A stretch of 48,103 bases of DNA from an uncultured Lachnospiraceae bacterium (GCA_910585995.1 CAJUGG010000093.1:1-48103), one strand, 5' to 3'; counted from the stretch's first letter, positions 34,813 through 43,379 are shown. The notes: generated from the sequence alone by a model not told the origin. A program made the numbers and translations.

Positions 34813-35008
34813 GGGTACAGCCGCGAAGCAGGACTTCCGGTCTTGGTCTAATCGTGCTGTGTGGATTGGAGCGGACAGTCGGTGCAGTTTGTATGAGTCA
34901 AGCGGACACCTATGTGTCCGATTGAAGCATACAAATTGTGCCGACTGTCCGATACACTCCATGCAGACATTAGACCAAGGCCGAAAGGCCTGCTTCGCGG
35001 CTGTACCC
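34813..35008 (+). repeat. Family A structured repeat, copy 3, inside the his operon, with 40-nt arms
   Basis: Left arm 34813-34852 and right arm 34969-35008 pair over 40 nt with one T-G wobble and two mismatches. Core helices are CTGTGTGGA/TCCATGCAG (a compensatory A-T to G-C change against copies 1 and 2), a 23-bp helix, and TCAAGCGGACAC-CTAT-GTGTCCGATTGA. It begins 11 nt beyond the hisG stop. The outer ends (CAGGGT...ACCCGTCCTCTTT) match family C. The remaining gap to hisD holds only a small palindrome, ATACACCTGTGTAT, at 34748-34761. Confidence 0.8.
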
Positions 35009-35019
35009 GTCCTCTTTCC

Positions 35020-35655
35020 TCACAACACCCCCTTCAGCCGATTAATAATCCCCCCAATCCTCTCATTCTCCATCTTCATACTCACCTGATTCACCACCAT
35101 CCGCGCCGACAAAGGACACACCTCTTCCAGCACTCCAAGTCCATTCTCCCGAAGCGTCGATCCCGTCTCCACGATATCCACAATCACCTCCGAAAGCCCC
35201 ACAATCGGTGCCAGCTCAATCGACCCGTTCAGCTTAATAATCTCCACCGTCTGATGCTTCCGGTTATAAAAATAATCCTTCGCAATATGCGGATACTTCG
35301 TCGCCACCCGTATCAGCTCTTGGTGATTCAAAAGCTCCCGCGCCGACTCCGGCCCGCAGACACACATCCTGCATTTCCCATACCCCAGATCCAGCACCTC
35401 ATACATCCGGCGCCCCTCTTCCAAGATCGTATCCTTTCCCACCACTCCAATATCTGCCGCGCCATACTCCACATAAGTAGGCACATCCGGCGCCTTCGCC
35501 AGGAAAAATTTTAGTTTTAATTCCTCATTGACAAAGATCAGTTTCCGCGTCGCAGGATCCTGCATCTCCTCACAAGTGATCCCGATCTGCGCAAAAAGCT
35601 CCATCGTCTTCTTTGCTAACCGCCCTTTTCCCAGGGCAAATGTCAAATATCTCAT
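35020..35655 (-). CDS. hisG: ATP phosphoribosyltransferase, short-form catalytic subunit
   Basis: First committed step of histidine synthesis: ATP and PRPP to phosphoribosyl-ATP. 211 residues, the short form lacking the C-terminal regulatory domain, which requires HisZ (encoded just upstream). Motifs FALGKGRLAKKT at the start, AADIGVVGKDTI, and EVIVDIVETGSTLRENGL, the PRPP-binding loop. ATG overlaps the hisZ stop (ATGA). Confidence 0.96.
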   Translation of the reverse strand: MRYLTFALGKGRLAKKTMELFAQIGITCEEMQDPATRKLIFVNEELKLKFFLAKAPDVPTYVEYGAADIGVVGKDTILEEGRRMYEVLDLGYGKCRMCVCGPESARELLNHQELIRVATKYPHIAKDYFYNRKHQTVEIIKLNGSIELAPIVGLSEVIVDIVETGSTLRENGLGVLEEVCPLSARMVVNQVSMKMENERIGGIINRLKGVL

Positions 35656-36839
35656 AAGGTCTCTCCTTCCATGCAGATCATCTCTTCGATCTCATGTTTT
35701 CTCGCATATGCCTCATAATCCCTGCCGATCTGCCGCGGCATCAATTCCACCGTCTTCCCCTGATTACGAAGCTCTACGGCCCTTGCAACGGCCTCTCTCG
35801 CCTGAGAAGTCTGATAGACGATCAATACCTTATGCACGCTGACATCCATATCCACTTTCTGCCTTGCAAGCGCACTCATCAGCCGATCCACCACAAAAGC
35901 AAACCCCGTTGCTGGCGCCGGTTTTCCAAAATGGTCCATCAGCGTATCATAACGTCCCCCTTTGGCGACCGCCTCCCCGGTGCCATAGGTATACGCCTGG
36001 AAGATAATCCCCGTATAATATTTATACTTACTGACAACACCCAGATCAAACGTCACATAATTTTCATACCCATAGCAGCCCAAAAGCTCATAGATCTTAT
36101 TCAGTCTCTCTAATGCCCGCTTCGCATCCTCCGTCACCGCACACGCCTCTGCTTTTTTCAGGATCTCCACCGAACCAAACAGATCCGGTATCGCCGCGAA
36201 CGCCTCTCTCAGCCCAGGTGAGATAGGCAAAGGCTCCAAAAGCTCCCGTACCCCATAGATATTTTTATTAGAGATCAGTTCCCTTAGTTCCGCTTCCATC
36301 TCCTCATCAAGCCTCGATTCCCGCAGAAGACTCTTAAAAAAATCCACATGCCCAATGCTGACCTGAAACTCCGTAAGCCCTGCTTTTAGCAGAGATTCCA
36401 CTACCAGAGCGATCATCTCTGCATCCGCTTCCACACTCCCGTCCCCAATCAGTTCTGCCCCCAACTGCGTATTTTCTTTGAGACGCCCCTGAAAATCCGT
36501 ATGATTGATAAAGGTATTGGCCACATAGCACAGGCGAACCGGCATGTCCTCCTCTGTAAAATATTTCGCCACTGCCCTGGCAATGGACGGGGTAATATCC
36601 GGGCGCAGCACCAACGTATTGCCCTCCCGGTCAAAAAATTTATACAACTCTTTGGAAGGAACCGTCCCCACCTCCCGGCTGAATACATCAAAAAATTCAA
36701 AGGTTGGCGTCTGGATATCTTCATATCCATAACTGTAAAGCACCTGGTGCAGGATATTCTGGATGTGATTTTTTCGTCTACATTCCTCATTATAGATATC
36801 CCGCACACCTTCCGGTGTATGTAAAATCTGCTGATACAT
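35652..36839 (-). CDS. hisZ: ATP phosphoribosyltransferase regulatory subunit
   Basis: 395 residues, a histidyl-tRNA-synthetase paralogue lacking the anticodon-binding domain. Class II motifs are partly visible: PEGVRDIYNEE, TPTFEFFDVFSRE, LRPDITPSIARAV. It forms a hetero-octamer with short HisG and senses histidine. The start MYQQILHTPEG follows AAAGGA; an upstream GTG is less likely. First gene of the his operon, behind a good promoter. Confidence 0.94.
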   Translation of the reverse strand: MYQQILHTPEGVRDIYNEECRRKNHIQNILHQVLYSYGYEDIQTPTFEFFDVFSREVGTVPSKELYKFFDREGNTLVLRPDITPSIARAVAKYFTEEDMPVRLCYVANTFINHTDFQGRLKENTQLGAELIGDGSVEADAEMIALVVESLLKAGLTEFQVSIGHVDFFKSLLRESRLDEEMEAELRELISNKNIYGVRELLEPLPISPGLREAFAAIPDLFGSVEILKKAEACAVTEDAKRALERLNKIYELLGCYGYENYVTFDLGVVSKYKYYTGIIFQAYTYGTGEAVAKGGRYDTLMDHFGKPAPATGFAFVVDRLMSALARQKVDMDVSVHKVLIVYQTSQAREAVARAVELRNQGKTVELMPRQIGRDYEAYARKHEIEEMICMEGETL

Positions 36840-36901
36840 CGATCTTATTCCTTTCACACTTTACTATGATAAATCGTTAATTTGTTAAAGACAATATTTG
36901 T

Positions 36902-36929
36902 ATTATACCATGACTCTATGAATTGTCAA
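36902..36929 (-). promoter_or_regulatory. his operon promoter
   Basis: Minus-strand TTGACA (36929-36924), 16 nt, TATAAT (36907-36902). The -35 overlaps the last codons of recU. The leader is only about 60 nt, too short for a T-box; it contains TTGTCTTTAACAA, a small inverted repeat. Confidence 0.8.
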
Positions 36930-37458
36930 CCTCCGATTCCAGATCCAGACTCAAAGGCTCTAAGTATGGCACCAAAATCCCTTTGCCGGTCTCAAAAAAA
37001 TAGGCCGGATCTAACTCTTCCATCCGAAAGCTTTTGCGCCCGCCCTCCTGCGCCCGCTTCCAGAACAGAAGCAGTTGACGAAGATGCAGATAATAGAACT
37101 TTTGTTCGGATGTGTAGTGGATAATCAAAAATGCCTTCCCTCCCTGCTTTTCAAAATCTTTCATAAATTCCACCTGATGCGCATGGACATTCTGCAGCGG
37201 AAAGGTGGAGATATGACATTCCTTGGCGTCAAAACAGATAGGGATTCCCTGTACAGCTCCGATATAGTCCACGGTACTTTTCTGTTCAAAATAGGCAAGT
37301 GTAATATGCCGATGTTCCTTATCGATCTTGATAGGTGTAATTGGTGTCGGCACTTTTTGAATCAGTGCCAGTCCCTTTTCCCGATACCGTTCATTGGTTC
37401 GGTTGATCATATCTTCTAGAGTGGAACCGCGAAGTCCCCGTGTATTCCAAGTTGACAT
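36916..37458 (-). CDS. recU: Holliday junction resolvase RecU
   Basis: 180 residues. N-terminal NTRGLRGSTLEDMINRTN, PTPI, then EQKSTVDYIGAV and IPICFDAKEC carry the conserved D/E-K nuclease residues, and FPLQNVHAHQVEFM closes the family core. Resolves four-way DNA junctions during recombination. Ribosome binding site weak (AAAGGAT at long spacing). In Bacillus recU is beside ponA; here it is between an RluA-type gene and his. Confidence 0.92.
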   Translation of the reverse strand: MSTWNTRGLRGSTLEDMINRTNERYREKGLALIQKVPTPITPIKIDKEHRHITLAYFEQKSTVDYIGAVQGIPICFDAKECHISTFPLQNVHAHQVEFMKDFEKQGGKAFLIIHYTSEQKFYYLHLRQLLLFWKRAQEGGRKSFRMEELDPAYFFETGKGILVPYLEPLSLDLESEVDNS

Positions 37459-37466
37459 AATATACT

Positions 37467-38450
37467 CTATCCTTTTTTTGCATCTTTTATAATTCGTTTC
37501 ATCAAATCTGGTATCTTTGCTGTAATCGTTTTCTGGGAGAGCGCTGAAAATGGCTCCTCCATCACCGGAAAGACCAGACGTCCTGCATGGAGCAGCTGTC
37601 CTCTCAGACCATACCGCTTTCGATAGGATTCATTTACACTGCGAACACCATATTTATAATCCCCAATCAGCGGATGCCCAATCGAGGCCAGATGCGCACG
37701 AATCTGATGGGAACGTCCTGTAATCAACAGCACTTCCAAAAGCGTACAGTCTTTAAATACCTGAAGAGGATGATAGGCGGTCGCGATCCAGTCCGCTCCC
37801 GGCCGCTTACTTCTCAGGATCTCCACCTTATTTGTGGCAGCATCCTTCCACAGATACCCTTCGATCCTCTGACTTTCTGTCAGTGTTCCTGACACCAGAC
37901 ACTGATAATATTTGTGCATCTTTCGTTCCCGAAGCAGCCCTGACATCTTCTGAAGTCCCGTAATAGTCTTCCCGCAGATCACAATCCCGCTGGTGTTACG
38001 GTCCAGCCGATTGCAGACCGACGGCCGGAATCCATAATTTCCCTCCCCCGTCTCTCTCCATGCCCCGCTCCTTTGCAGATAGCCCAGCAGATATTCATTG
38101 AGGGACACATCCTTTGGGGTCGCCTTCTGTGTCAGCATCCCTGCCGGTTTATCCACCAAAAGTACATGGGGATCCTCATAGAGAATCGAAAGATTCGCCT
38201 CAGGATACTCCACCCCCATCTTCTCTTTTTGCCCTGCAAACTCTTCATATGTCTCCTCCGAAAAAAAGATACGGATCTCATCTCCCGCTTTTAATGTCTC
38301 ACTACCATCTGCCTTTTTTCCATTCAGCGTAATATTTTTCTTCCGCAGCATCTTATATAAGAAACTCTTAGGCGCCTCCTTTAAATACCGCGCCAAAAGC
38401 CGCTCCATCCTCTGCCCCTCTTCCTGAGGAGAGATCTGAATTAAACGCAT
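37467..38450 (-). CDS. RluA-family pseudouridine synthase
   Basis: 327 residues with an N-terminal S4-like RNA-binding domain (MERLLARYLKEAPKSFLYKMLR) and catalytic motif NRLDRNTSGIVICGK near residue 135, with Asp as nucleophile. Also GRSHQIRAHLASIGHPLIGD. Probably an rRNA uridine modifier of the RluC/RluD kind; target site not determinable. AGGAG precedes the ATG, directly after family B copy B4a. Eight bases before recU. Confidence 0.92.
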   Translation of the reverse strand: MRLIQISPQEEGQRMERLLARYLKEAPKSFLYKMLRKKNITLNGKKADGSETLKAGDEIRIFFSEETYEEFAGQKEKMGVEYPEANLSILYEDPHVLLVDKPAGMLTQKATPKDVSLNEYLLGYLQRSGAWRETGEGNYGFRPSVCNRLDRNTSGIVICGKTITGLQKMSGLLRERKMHKYYQCLVSGTLTESQRIEGYLWKDAATNKVEILRSKRPGADWIATAYHPLQVFKDCTLLEVLLITGRSHQIRAHLASIGHPLIGDYKYGVRSVNESYRKRYGLRGQLLHAGRLVFPVMEEPFSALSQKTITAKIPDLMKRIIKDAKKG

Positions 38451-38467
38451 ACTATGATTCTCCTATT

Positions 38468-38570
38468 AAAGTTCCGCAACCCCCTCCCAAGCCCCTAGAT
38501 CTAAGAGCATTTCCAGCCACTTACGTGTCTGCAAATCCTCTTGGGGCTTGTCTGGTCCGTTGCTGTTTTT
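38468..38570 (-). repeat. Family B hairpin repeat, copy B4a
   Basis: GCAAC (38476-38480) pairs with GTTGC (38559-38563), CAAGCCCC (38488-38495) with GGGGCTTG (38543-38550), and an inner stem AAGAG-c-ATTT-c-CAG with CTG-c-AAAT-c-CTCTT. Minus strand ends GCGGAACTTTAATAGGAG at the RluA-family gene. Confidence 0.75.
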
Positions 38571-38672
38571 AAAGTTCCGCAACTCCCCTACCAAGCCCCC
38601 TCCTCTGGGAGCATTTCCTTCCGCATCCGCGTCATGAAATCCTCCTTGGGCTTGGCCGGTCCGTTGCTGTTA
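38571..38672 (-). repeat. Family B hairpin repeat, copy B4b
   Basis: Head-to-tail with B4a and about 100 bp long. GCAAC/GTTGC and CCAAGCCC/GGGCTTGG pair; the inner stem is GGAG-c-ATTTC/GAAAT-c-CTCC. It begins right after the stop codon of the 201-residue protein gene. Confidence 0.72.
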
Positions 38673-38674
38673 TC

Positions 38675-39280
38675 TTACAACGCAATCGCCTGTAACAGAT
38701 GCACCACAATCTCCTCCCGTGTAAAGCCCGGATACCGGTCATCCCCTTGAAAGGGTACTTCTTCCGGCTCCGTCTTCGCCAGATGCTTTACACGCTCCAG
38801 ATAAGCCCTTTTCTCCCCCGCCGGAAAGATCTTTACATTCTGCTTATATGCATTTTGTTTTAATAATTCCCGGATATGTTCTGCCGCTTTTTGCGTATCC
38901 GTCTCCGGCACACTGCTGTATCCCACGATTTCCCGCCCGGATAGTACGATAGCATCCACATAATACGTCTTCTCATAAGAAGTAAATACATTTTCATAGA
39001 GCGCTACGCGCTCCCCTCTTGCCGCCTCTACCTCTTCATACAATCCCTGGTCTATCGAATGATACCGGCTTGCCATAATCGCCCGTACCACCTGATTACA
39101 GCCCGGTAGACAACCCACAATCGCCACAACCGTCATCACATTTTCCCGCGTCTTATGCACCGCCCAGGCAGCCAGAAAGATAAAAACCGGAACCACCAGC
39201 AAAAGTGCCGCCTTCTTCCATGCGTAAATCTTGTTTCTTTTTATATAACCATACGTTCCTTTTCCTAACTTTGTCTGCAT
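38675..39280 (-). CDS. Uncharacterised membrane-anchored protein
   Basis: 201 residues: basic N-terminus, a hydrophobic helix at about 28-45, and a second stretch at about 50-70 containing VVAIVGCLPGCNQVV; the remaining 130 residues look soluble, with no motif recognised. The ATG immediately follows the ygiQ stop (TAGATG), with CGGGAG upstream, so it is coupled to ygiQ. Role unknown. Confidence 0.8.
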   Translation of the reverse strand: MQTKLGKGTYGYIKRNKIYAWKKAALLLVVPVFIFLAAWAVHKTRENVMTVVAIVGCLPGCNQVVRAIMASRYHSIDQGLYEEVEAARGERVALYENVFTSYEKTYYVDAIVLSGREIVGYSSVPETDTQKAAEHIRELLKQNAYKQNVKIFPAGEKRAYLERVKHLAKTEPEEVPFQGDDRYPGFTREEIVVHLLQAIAL

Positions 39281-41203
39281 CTATTTCTCCCGCTTTTTCG
39301 CATGAATATTTCGGATCGTTTTCTTTTTCTGCCTCTTTATGACTCCTGCAGATCCATGTTTTCCTTGTGTGTTCTGTCCCCGATCTGTATCGTGCCCATG
39401 ATTCTTTGGACGCAGCAGGCACTTTGGCTCATAACCGATCAGGTCTTCCCGTCCCGCCGCTCTCAGCGCCTCTTCTACCAGTGCCCGGTTTTTCGGGTCG
39501 CGATATTGAATCAGCGCCCTTTGCATCTCTTTTTCATGTAGACTTTTTGGCACGTAGACAGGCTTCATTGCCCTTGGATCCAGTCCCGTATAATACATAC
39601 AAGTGGATATCGTAGAAGGAGTCGGGTAAAAATCCTGTACCTGTTGCGGCATATATCCCAGATCCCGGCAGTATTCCGCCAGTTTTATCGCCTCCTTCAT
39701 GGTACTTCCCGGATGAGAAGACATCAGATACGGCACCAGATACTGCTTAAGCCCAAGCTTTTCATTCATCTTTCGATATTGCCTGGAAAATTCCTCATAC
39801 ACATGGTTCTTTGGTTTTCCCATGCAGGCAAGCACTGCATCACTTACATGCTCCGGCGCCACCTTCAGCTGTCCGCTCACATGATAGCGGCACAGCTCCT
39901 CCAAAAAATCACTCTCTCTGTCCGCCAGCACATAGTCAAACCGTATCCCGGAGCGGATAAACACCTTCTTCACCTTGGGAAGTGCCCGAAGCTTCCGAAG
40001 CAGCGCCAGATAATCCCTGTGATCCGCCTTCAGATTCTGACAAGGCTTCGGAAACAGACACTGCTTATCTGGACATGTCCCCCTTGTCATCTGTTTCTCA
40101 CAAGATGGTTCCCGAAAATCCGCCGTAGGCCCGCCCACATCATGAAGATATCCCTTAAAATCCGCTTCCTTCGTCATCTCCTTCGCCTCCAAAAGCAGAG
40201 ACTCATGACTTCTCGCCTGCACAATCCGACCCTGGTGAAACGTCAGCGCGCAAAAAGAACATCCTCCAAAACAGCCCCTGCAGCTCACCAGACTAAACTT
40301 CACCTCCGCAAGCGCCGCAATCCCGCCCGCCGCATCATACATCGGATGCCAGGTTCTCTGATACGGCAGCCCATAGACCTCATCCATTTCCTCCACAGAA
40401 AGCGGTTTAGCCGCCGGATTCTGCACCACATAGCAATGTTCCGAATACGCCTCTAAAAGCCGCTTCCCCACATAAGGATCCGTATTGCAATATTGCAGAC
40501 AAAAACTTCTGGCATACTCCCTCTTGTCCCTCAGAAGCTCCTCATACCCCGGAAGCCTCACATATTCCCCCTCCGGCAGCGTACGCATCTTACAGACCGT
40601 TCCCGCCACATACGTAATCTCCCCCACAGGAATCCCGCTCTCCAAAGCCTCTGCAATCTCCACAATGGACCGCTCCCCCATCCCATAAGAGATCAAATCC
40701 GCCCCACTCTCCAGCAAGACAGACCTCCGAAGCGAGTCTGACCAATAATCATAATGCGCCAGCCTCCGAAGCGACGCCTCAATCCCCCCAATAATCACCG
40801 GCACCCTCTTATACCTCTGCCGAATCAAATTGCAATACACAATCGTCGCCCGGTCCGGCCTCCTCCCCATCTCCTTCCCCGGCGTATACTGATCCTCCCT
40901 CCGACGCCTCTTCGCCGCCGTATAATGATTCACCATCGAATCCATATTCCCCGCCGACACCAAAAACCCAAGCCTCGGCTCCCCCAACACCATAATACTG
41001 TCCGCATCCCGATAATCCGGCTGCGCAATCATCCCCACCGTATACCCATGCGCCTGCAAAACCCTCCCAATAATCGCATGTCCAAACGAAGGATGATCCA
41101 CATAAGCATCCCCAATCACATACACAAAATCCAACTGCCCAATCCCAAGCCGCTCCATATCCTCCCTGCAAACCGGAAGAAACCCATCTGTCCTACGCTC
41201 CAT
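39281..41203 (-). CDS. YgiQ family radical SAM protein
   Basis: 640 residues. A B12-binding-like/UPF0313 N-terminal region (DFVYVIGDAYVDHPSFGHAI) precedes the radical SAM 4Fe-4S site CFGGCSFC near residue 310. A C-terminal part includes PTPSTISTCMYYTG and a basic tail KKREK. Enzymatic reaction unknown in the family. Start at 41203 chosen for GAGAGGAG upstream. Downstream partner is the 201-residue membrane protein. Confidence 0.92.
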   Translation of the reverse strand: MERRTDGFLPVCREDMERLGIGQLDFVYVIGDAYVDHPSFGHAIIGRVLQAHGYTVGMIAQPDYRDADSIMVLGEPRLGFLVSAGNMDSMVNHYTAAKRRRREDQYTPGKEMGRRPDRATIVYCNLIRQRYKRVPVIIGGIEASLRRLAHYDYWSDSLRRSVLLESGADLISYGMGERSIVEIAEALESGIPVGEITYVAGTVCKMRTLPEGEYVRLPGYEELLRDKREYARSFCLQYCNTDPYVGKRLLEAYSEHCYVVQNPAAKPLSVEEMDEVYGLPYQRTWHPMYDAAGGIAALAEVKFSLVSCRGCFGGCSFCALTFHQGRIVQARSHESLLLEAKEMTKEADFKGYLHDVGGPTADFREPSCEKQMTRGTCPDKQCLFPKPCQNLKADHRDYLALLRKLRALPKVKKVFIRSGIRFDYVLADRESDFLEELCRYHVSGQLKVAPEHVSDAVLACMGKPKNHVYEEFSRQYRKMNEKLGLKQYLVPYLMSSHPGSTMKEAIKLAEYCRDLGYMPQQVQDFYPTPSTISTCMYYTGLDPRAMKPVYVPKSLHEKEMQRALIQYRDPKNRALVEEALRAAGREDLIGYEPKCLLRPKNHGHDTDRGQNTQGKHGSAGVIKRQKKKTIRNIHAKKREK

Positions 41204-41277
41204 CCCTGCTCCTCTCTCATCCAATCCCAAACCACATCTCCTCCCTCTCCTCTATTATGAAAACATACTGTTAGACC

Positions 41278-42006
41278 TCACTCCCCCAACCCCAGGGTCA
41301 TCCCCCTCACCACGCAAACTTCCTCCCCCGTCAACTCCCTACATTCTCCAGCCCTCAACCCTTCATCCAGCACAATTCCCCCCATCTCCACCCTCTTCAG
41401 ATACCGAACCCTGCACCCCACCCCCTCAAACATCCTCTTCACCTGATGAAACTTCCCCTCACAGACCGTCACATAGACTTCACTGATCTCCCCACTTGTT
41501 ACAATCTCCAGCTTCGCCGGCATCGTTATCCTCTTCTCCCCAATATCCAGCCCCTCTTGAAACCTCTGCACATGCTCCTCCATCACCCTCCCCTCAACCT
41601 CTGCATAATACCTCTTCTCCACATGCCTTTTCGGCGACAGCAGCCGATGTGCCAATTCTCCGTCATTCGTCAAAAGCAAAAGCCCTTCCGTATCCTTATC
41701 CAGCCTCCCCACCGGAAACACACCTTTTCTTGCCTCCTCCGGCAGCAGATCCACCACCGTACGCTCCTTCCGATCTTCCGTCGCCGACACCACTCCCGCC
41801 GGTTTATGCAGCATCCAGTAGACAAACTTTTGATACTGTGCCGGTTTCCCCTCACACACCACACAGTCTCTCTCTTCCTCCACCTGATGCTCCGGCCTCT
41901 TCACCACTTTCCCATTCACCAGGACCAATCCCTTTTTTATAACTCCCTTCACCTGGCTTCTGGTGCCAAACCCCGTCTCACACAAAAACTTGTCCAACCG
42001 CATCAT
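41278..42006 (-). CDS. RsuA/RluB-family pseudouridine synthase
   Basis: 242 residues: S4 domain MMRLDKFLCETGFGTRSQVK, then the catalytic segment GRLDKDTEGLLLLTNDG near residue 100 with its Asp. Modifies a uridine in 16S (RsuA) or 23S (RluB/RluE) rRNA; which one is unclear. ATG eight bases after GGAGG, overlapping the rsmF-like gene stop by 4 nt. Confidence 0.93.
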   Translation of the reverse strand: MMRLDKFLCETGFGTRSQVKGVIKKGLVLVNGKVVKRPEHQVEEERDCVVCEGKPAQYQKFVYWMLHKPAGVVSATEDRKERTVVDLLPEEARKGVFPVGRLDKDTEGLLLLTNDGELAHRLLSPKRHVEKRYYAEVEGRVMEEHVQRFQEGLDIGEKRITMPAKLEIVTSGEISEVYVTVCEGKFHQVKRMFEGVGCRVRYLKRVEMGGIVLDEGLRAGECRELTGEEVCVVRGMTLGLGE

Positions 42007-43379
42007 CCATTCATCCTCCACCCGGCAAAATATTTATTTCTAAGCGTCCCCCGGATCAGCTTTCCCCAGCCCAGCGGATACCCATCCACACAGACTAGCT
42101 GCCATCCACTGTCCCGCTCACTCTCTCCGTCCAGGATCTCAATCGTCTCCCCTTTCAGATAGCGATACACCCTCTGATCTGAAGCAGACAGATCAATCGT
42201 CGACGCATATTCCTCTTTTTTCAGCACCATCGCAAATGCCTGGCTTGGCTCAAACCGTTTCTTTAGCAATTCTCCCATATACAGTCCCGAACGCAGAGCG
42301 CGCAACCCCGGCCACCTCTCCATCCCGTCCGGCAGCCAGAATACCTTGGTATTTTTCACCTGTATCCCAGACAGATCTAGAGGCATCCTCACATCCTGCA
42401 AAAATTCAGACAGCTCCACAGGCAGTTTTTCAACACGCTTCCTAAGCTTTGTTTCCGTCTCTTCTCGCTCCCCGTCCTTTTTAAAAAGTGCCAGAAAATG
42501 CCCTTCCCCCTCAATCTTATGAGGAAACAGCCGGACACATTTTTCCAGTGGATAACAGCTCTTTATCAGCTCTGGTTTCCCATGGCAAAAACCTTCGTAC
42601 CAGGGAATATCCACCAGATGAAAATCAGGATGCTTCTGTAAAAAATAGTCCACACTTCCCTCATTTTCCAGCGCCGAAAATGTGCAGGTAGAATATAACA
42701 TCATCCCGCCTGGCCTTAGAAGCTCTGCTGCCTGATCTAAGATCGCTCTTTGCATCTTGGAAAACACCTGAGGCCCCTGCTTTTCCCACGCAGCGATCAT
42801 ATGAGACTGCTTGCGGAACATCCCTTCTCCGGAACAAGGCGCATCAATCAAAATCTTATCAAAATAAGCATGAAAATACCGGTCCAGCTTGTCCCCCATC
42901 TCGCTGGTAATGCAGATATTCGGCGCCCCAAACACTTCCAGATTTTTAAGCAGCGCTTTAGTCCTGGACGCGCTCGCGTCATTTGCTACCAAAAGCCCTG
43001 TATGGGCTAATTTTGCCGCCAGTTCCGTCGCTTTCCCGCCAGGTGCCGCGCACAGATCCAGTACACGTTCTTTTCTTTCCACCGGAAGTACATTGGCCGG
43101 CGTCATGGCGCTTGGCTCCTGGATATAATACAGACCCGCATAATAATAAGGATGCTTTGTGGGAGCATCCTCCTGTGTATAATAATATCCATTCGAGATC
43201 CAGGGCACCTTTCTTAATGTACGAAAAGGATGGATTCGTTCAAATTCTTCCACCGAGATCTTGGAAGTATTGACCCGAAGCCCCAGAAATCCCTTTCCTT
43301 CACAGCTTTTCTCATATGCTGCAAACTCCTCCCCCAAGATCTGTCTCATCTGCTCCAAAAATTCTTCTGGTAATCTCAT
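42003..43379 (-). CDS. RsmF/RsmB-type rRNA (cytosine-C5) methyltransferase (NOL1/NOP2/Sun)
   Basis: 458 residues. SAM site VLDLCAAPGGKATELAA near residue 110, catalytic DAPCSGEGMFRK near residue 180, and the second cysteine in MLYSTCTFSALENE. A C-terminal PUA-like RNA-binding domain follows (ISVEEF-type N-extension present). Methylates 16S rRNA cytosine using S-adenosylmethionine. ATG after AAGGATATAAGG. Translationally coupled to the RsuA-type gene, a compact rRNA-modification pair. Confidence 0.93.
   Translation of the reverse strand: MRLPEEFLEQMRQILGEEFAAYEKSCEGKGFLGLRVNTSKISVEEFERIHPFRTLRKVPWISNGYYYTQEDAPTKHPYYYAGLYYIQEPSAMTPANVLPVERKERVLDLCAAPGGKATELAAKLAHTGLLVANDASASRTKALLKNLEVFGAPNICITSEMGDKLDRYFHAYFDKILIDAPCSGEGMFRKQSHMIAAWEKQGPQVFSKMQRAILDQAAELLRPGGMMLYSTCTFSALENEGSVDYFLQKHPDFHLVDIPWYEGFCHGKPELIKSCYPLEKCVRLFPHKIEGEGHFLALFKKDGEREETETKLRKRVEKLPVELSEFLQDVRMPLDLSGIQVKNTKVFWLPDGMERWPGLRALRSGLYMGELLKKRFEPSQAFAMVLKKEEYASTIDLSASDQRVYRYLKGETIEILDGESERDSGWQLVCVDGYPLGWGKLIRGTLRNKYFAGWRMNG

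Noticed and set aside
36840..36901. T-box or other riboswitch ahead of hisZ
   Set aside because: The leader is only about 60 nt and lacks a terminator or specifier-type stem.
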